From positions 124,001 to 188,000 of the forward strand of contig NZ_JABUAE010000002.1 in the NCBI RefSeq assembly GCF_013314535.1: 64,000 nt of DNA, given 5' to 3'. Below are positions 61,171-64,000 of this stretch, piece after piece (position 1 is the first letter of the stretch; each line of letters begins with the position of its first letter). Source of the DNA: Bacillus sp. Xin1 (GTDB lineage Bacteria > Bacillota > Bacilli > Bacillales > Bacillaceae_G). Below the pieces are notes generated by a model, which worked only from the letters and a program-made list of their open reading frames with translations, searched no databases and had not been told where the DNA came from. The translations under genes were made by a program, and so were the position numbers.

Positions 61171-62421
61171 TATGAGTGGAAAGGTTAATAGGAAGGTTGT
61201 ACCAATATCCTTTTCACTTGTAATATCAATTTTTCCATCCATTGCTTTGATGACGCTGAATACGACCATCATTCCAAGCCCGGTTCCTTTCTCTTTTGTA
61301 GAATAGAATGGAGAGCCAAGGCGCTTTACTTGTTCTGTGTCCATACCGATCCCATTATCTTTTATATACAATTGAATATGCTTATGATCAGGAACTAGTG
61401 TGAGGATAAGATCGCCACCTTTAGGCATGGCTTCAATACAGTTTTTTAGAATATTTAGTAAACATTGATTAAATTTTTGCTTTTCGCCCGTAATAAAAAA
61501 AGAGCTACTTTGTTTTATGTAATGTATGCGAACATTGGATAAATTAGCTAATGGCGTAATAAGAGATAGTGCATGAAGTAATTCATCTTCTAGTTGTAAT
61601 CTTTGTTCTTTCTCAATACTTGGTTTTGCAAATGTTAAATAATCTGTGAGAACGTGATTTGCTTGTTCAATCCCATGTATAGCTATTTCTGTGTATAATT
61701 TTCGATCTTTTTCAGAGCACTTTTCAGATTGTAAAAGTTGTAAAAAACCTTTTGTTGAAGTCAATGGATTACGAATTTCATGGGAAATGGAAGCAGCCAT
61801 TTCTCCAATAAGATGAAATTTCTCAGCGTTAATAAGTTCTTCCTGTAAACGAACTTGCAATCGAAGTATGTTCAATAAATAAAGAATAAGAATTGTACCT
61901 ATTATTGTACATAGTTGATACGCAATAATATGAGGAAGATAGTCTTCAGCATTAGACACTTTGATAAGGAAAGCAGGAACCCAAACGAGTCCATATGTAA
62001 GACTATATAAAATGGCAAGTATAAGTTTTATATGATTAGACCCTTTATTGAAAAATTTGTATGTAGAAAGTAAAACGATATATAAGAGAATCGAGCCAAT
62101 GGCGGATGGAATGACTCCTATTCCTCCTAATAAGAAACGGTATACGTTTAATATAACTAAAATAGATCCACCGGCAATAGGCCCTCCTGTTAATGTACCA
62201 ACAATTAATACAATATGACGCATATCAAATTGAAAACCAGTATTCGTTTTTGCTGCAAAAAAAATGCAAAGTATTGTGGTAATACTACAGAATAATATGA
62301 ATATAGATGAGTTTAGTTTAGGCGAATGCTTGCCTTTTTGATTCCAAAACAGGTGATACACTAGCATGATAACGAGAATCAATAATATGTTTAAAAAGAG
62401 ATGAATGATAAAGAGCTTCAG
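61159..62421 (-). CDS. KinB-like sensor histidine kinase (sporulation-type)
   Basis: This kinase of about 420 residues has an N-terminal six-helix 5TMR-LYT-like sensor (about 1-190; motifs FDMRHIVLIVGTLTGGPIAG and GGIGVIPSAIGSILLY) and a core with HEIRNPLTSTKGFLQLL and ATPase boxes LKNCIEAMPKGG, DNGIGM and GTGLGMMVVFSV. Such kinases feed the Spo0F phosphorelay. The best start is CTG 62421, 7 nt after GAGGAGG, restoring the first helix; a TTG at 62382 has no ribosome site. Confidence 0.85.
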   Translation of the reverse strand: MKLFIIHLFLNILLILVIMLVYHLFWNQKGKHSPKLNSSIFILFCSITTILCIFFAAKTNTGFQFDMRHIVLIVGTLTGGPIAGGSILVILNVYRFLLGGIGVIPSAIGSILLYIVLLSTYKFFNKGSNHIKLILAILYSLTYGLVWVPAFLIKVSNAEDYLPHIIAYQLCTIIGTILILYLLNILRLQVRLQEELINAEKFHLIGEMAASISHEIRNPLTSTKGFLQLLQSEKCSEKDRKLYTEIAIHGIEQANHVLTDYLTFAKPSIEKEQRLQLEDELLHALSLITPLANLSNVRIHYIKQSSSFFITGEKQKFNQCLLNILKNCIEAMPKGGDLILTLVPDHKHIQLYIKDNGIGMDTEQVKRLGSPFYSTKEKGTGLGMMVVFSVIKAMDGKIDITSEKDIGTTFLLTFPLIQKT

Positions 62422-62603
62422 TTTTATGCCTCCTCGCTATTCTCGCATGTATAGTATTAATTAAGTACAATCATACTATTAAAATACAAGAAAATGAATC
62501 TGAATTTCGTTTAAAAAAAGAAAAATCAGAAATTTTCCGAGAGAGAGACAGTATGTTACAATGTGTGTTGTCAATGAAAGAAGAAATTCCATGTATAACA
62601 TGG

Positions 62604-62677
62604 GAGAGGTTCGCGAACTCCCTCTATAAAAAACTATGGAAACAACAATATCCTTAGGTATTGTTTTGTTTTTTTAT
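62604..62677 (+). ncRNA. preQ1-I riboswitch with terminator, upstream of queCDE
   Basis: AGAGGTTCGCGAACTCCCTC followed by TATAAAAAACTA is the core of the type I preQ1 aptamer. It is followed by a CAATATCC / GGTATTG stem and a long T-tract, a transcription terminator. It sits 60 nt before queC. Confidence 0.92.
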
Positions 62678-62736
62678 TGTGACAGTTCAAGAACGTTCTT
62701 TCTTCTTATTCGTAGTAGAGAAGGAGAATGAGTAAG

Positions 62737-63399
62737 ATGAAAAAAGAAAAAGCAGTTGTCGTTTTTAGTGGTGGACAAGATAGTACCACATGTTTATTTT
62801 GGGCGATGCAGCAGTTTGCAGAAGTGGAAGCAGTGACGTTTAATTATAATCAACGTCATAAGTTAGAAATTGATTGTGCGGCTGATATTGCGAAAGAGCT
62901 AGGAATTAAACATACAGTACTTGATATGAGCTTATTAAATCAACTTGCTCCAAATGCGTTAACAAGAACGGATATGGAGATTACACATGAAGAAGGTGAA
63001 TTGCCATCGACATTTGTAGATGGACGAAATTTACTGTTCTTATCATTTGCAGCTGTGCTAGCAAAACAAGTTGGAGCACGTCATATTGTAACGGGCGTAT
63101 GTGAAACAGATTTTAGCGGTTATCCTGATTGCCGTGATGTATTTGTGAAATCGTTAAACGTTACTTTAAATTTATCTATGGATTATCCTTTTGTTATTCA
63201 TACACCACTTATGTGGATTGATAAAGCAGAAACATGGAAATTGTCAGATGAACTTGGCGCATTCCAGTTTGTTAGAGAAAAAACATTAACATGTTATAAC
63301 GGAATCATTGGTGATGGTTGCGGTGAATGTCCAGCTTGTAAACTGCGTAAAGCAGGTTTAGATACGTATCTACAAGAACGTGAAGGAGCGAATGCATAA
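62737..63399 (+). CDS. queC: QueC, 7-cyano-7-deazaguanine synthase
   Basis: This 220-residue enzyme makes preQ0 from carboxydeazaguanine, using ATP and ammonia. It has the PP-loop FSGGQDSTT and four zinc cysteines ([21 protein letters not shown], near 190-207). ATG 62737 is preferred because AAGGAG is 10 nt upstream; ATG 62728 is only 1 nt from it. The gene overlaps queD by 1 nt and is preceded by a preQ1 riboswitch. Confidence 0.95.
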   Translation: MKKEKAVVVFSGGQDSTTCLFWAMQQFAEVEAVTFNYNQRHKLEIDCAADIAKELGIKHTVLDMSLLNQLAPNALTRTDMEITHEEGELPSTFVDGRNLLFLSFAAVLAKQVGARHIVTGVCETDFSGYPDCRDVFVKSLNVTLNLSMDYPFVIHTPLMWIDKAETWKLSDELGAFQFVREKTLTCYNGIIGDGCGECPACKLRKAGLDTYLQEREGANA

Positions 63400-63893
63400 T
63401 GGAACAGAATTTTTTTGGATTTCGCATCGTAGAAAATTTGCAAAAAATGGACAAGGACATTCAGCGTGAACAACTGAAATATCATAATAAACGAGTGATG
63501 GTAAGTAAGGAATTTACATTCGATGCAGCGCATCACCTGCACTGTTATGAAGGAAAATGTAAAAATTTACATGGTCACACATACAAAGTTGTTTTTGGAA
63601 TTAGTGGATATGTGAATGAGATTGGACTTGCCATTGACTTTGGAGATATAAAAGAAATTTGGAAAAATGAAATAGAAATTTATTTAGATCATCGCTATTT
63701 AAATGAGACGTTACCAGCGATGAATACAACGGCTGAAAATATGGTCGTTTGGATTTATGAAAAGATGGAAGAAGCGCTAAAAAAAGAAAATCGTGCGAAT
63801 GAATATAAAGGAGCACGTGTGGAATTTGTACGTCTATTTGAAACGCCAACAAGTTATGCGGAAGTTAGACGGGAGTGGATGATCGGTGAGTAA
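63399..63893 (+). CDS. queD: QueD, 6-carboxy-5,6,7,8-tetrahydropterin synthase
   Basis: This 164-residue enzyme performs the second step of queuosine precursor synthesis. Zinc-binding histidines are in DAAHHLHCYEGKCKNLHGHTY (near 48-67), and the catalytic Cys is in the same block. IDFGDIKEIW and DHRYLNET are family motifs. ATG 63399 overlaps the queC stop by one base, and queE overlaps its end. Confidence 0.94.
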   Translation: MEQNFFGFRIVENLQKMDKDIQREQLKYHNKRVMVSKEFTFDAAHHLHCYEGKCKNLHGHTYKVVFGISGYVNEIGLAIDFGDIKEIWKNEIEIYLDHRYLNETLPAMNTTAENMVVWIYEKMEEALKKENRANEYKGARVEFVRLFETPTSYAEVRREWMIGE

Positions 63894-64000
63894 AATTCCC
63901 GTTCTAGAAATTTTTGGTCCTACCATTCAAGGTGAAGGAATGGTTGTTGGACAAAAGACGATGTTCATCCGTACAGCAGGTTGTGACTATAGTTGCGCAT
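63886..64000 (+). CDS. queE: QueE, 7-carboxy-7-deazaguanine synthase (partial, 5' end)
   Basis: GTG 63886 overlaps the queD stop by 8 nt and opens VSKIPVLEIFGPTIQGEGM, then FIRTAGCDYSC, the start of the radical-SAM QueE family. The window ends inside the CxxxCxxC cluster, so only 38 residues are seen. Confidence 0.92.
   Translation, partial: MSKIPVLEIFGPTIQGEGMVVGQKTMFIRTAGCDYSCA

Noticed and set aside
1-64000. CRISPR array, prophage, insertion sequence or integrative element
   Set aside because: No spacer-repeat array, transposase, integrase or phage structural gene was seen. The only repeats are short dispersed elements and the sipW tandem repeat.

Overview
The window looks like a piece of a Bacillus cereus group chromosome. 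The DNA is AT-rich and low-GC, with strong AGGAGG-type ribosome sites and frequent GTG/TTG starts. The gene content is typical of that group: the sipW-tasA-calY/sinR-sinI/inhA1 biofilm and protease locus, a Bacillus-type PHA cluster (phaJ-P-Q / phaR-B-C), lutABC, ktrB and ktrD, an alpha/beta SASP, Spo0E-like and KinB-like phosphorelay proteins, and many copies of a bcr1-like dispersed repeat. I see no prophage, insertion sequence, CRISPR array, rRNA or tRNA.

Layout. 1-6.9 kb: the tail of a membrane protein, then signal peptidase SipW, the TasA fibre protein, a DUF4047 protein, CalY/camelysin, convergent sinR-sinI, and the metalloprotease InhA1. SinR-like operators (GTTCT...AGAAC) lie before sipW, before the DUF4047 gene and before calY. 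7-18.3 kb: aldehyde dehydrogenase, polyamine importer potABCD, a PAP2 phosphatase, an MMPL exporter, a small unknown protein, an RluA-type pseudouridine synthase and a DUF1648 membrane protein. 18.4-23.7 kb (minus): a YkwD-like CAP protein and glycolate oxidase glcD-glcF with their CdaR regulator. 24-31.2 kb: a beta-propeller lipoprotein overlapping a two-component system, then lutR and lutABC. 31.2-36.1 kb: prepilin peptidase ComC, a cyclic-phosphate receiver-domain protein, a formate/nitrite channel with Fnr and cre sites, TerC behind a yybP-ykoY manganese riboswitch, KtrB and a SASP.

36.3-43.7 kb: the PHA storage cluster, a FAD oxidoreductase, KtrD and a DUF3905 protein. 44-52.1 kb: a 2-aminoethylphosphonate operon (ABC importer, PhnX, PhnW, a saccharopine-dehydrogenase-like enzyme and a DeoR regulator). 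52-64 kb: an MtnB paralogue that has lost its metal ligands, a CbpA-like CBS-ACT protein, a YibQ-type deacetylase, a Spo0E-like phosphatase facing a sensor kinase, MarR, oligoendopeptidase F, a DinB protein, a KinB-like kinase, and a preQ1 riboswitch ahead of queC-queD-queE (queE runs off the end).

Shared themes are biofilm/sporulation switching (SinR/SinI, TasA/CalY, Spo0E-like, two sensor kinases) and control of alternative carbon or phosphorus sources (lactate, glycolate, aminoethylphosphonate, PHA). The most unusual observations are the metal-ligand-less MtnB paralogue, the saccharopine-dehydrogenase-like gene coupled to phnW, nine bcr1-like repeats including matching shortened forms, a 10-bp tandem repeat spanning the sipW stop codon, two genes whose best start is CTG, and an unexplained structured element near 57.6 kb.
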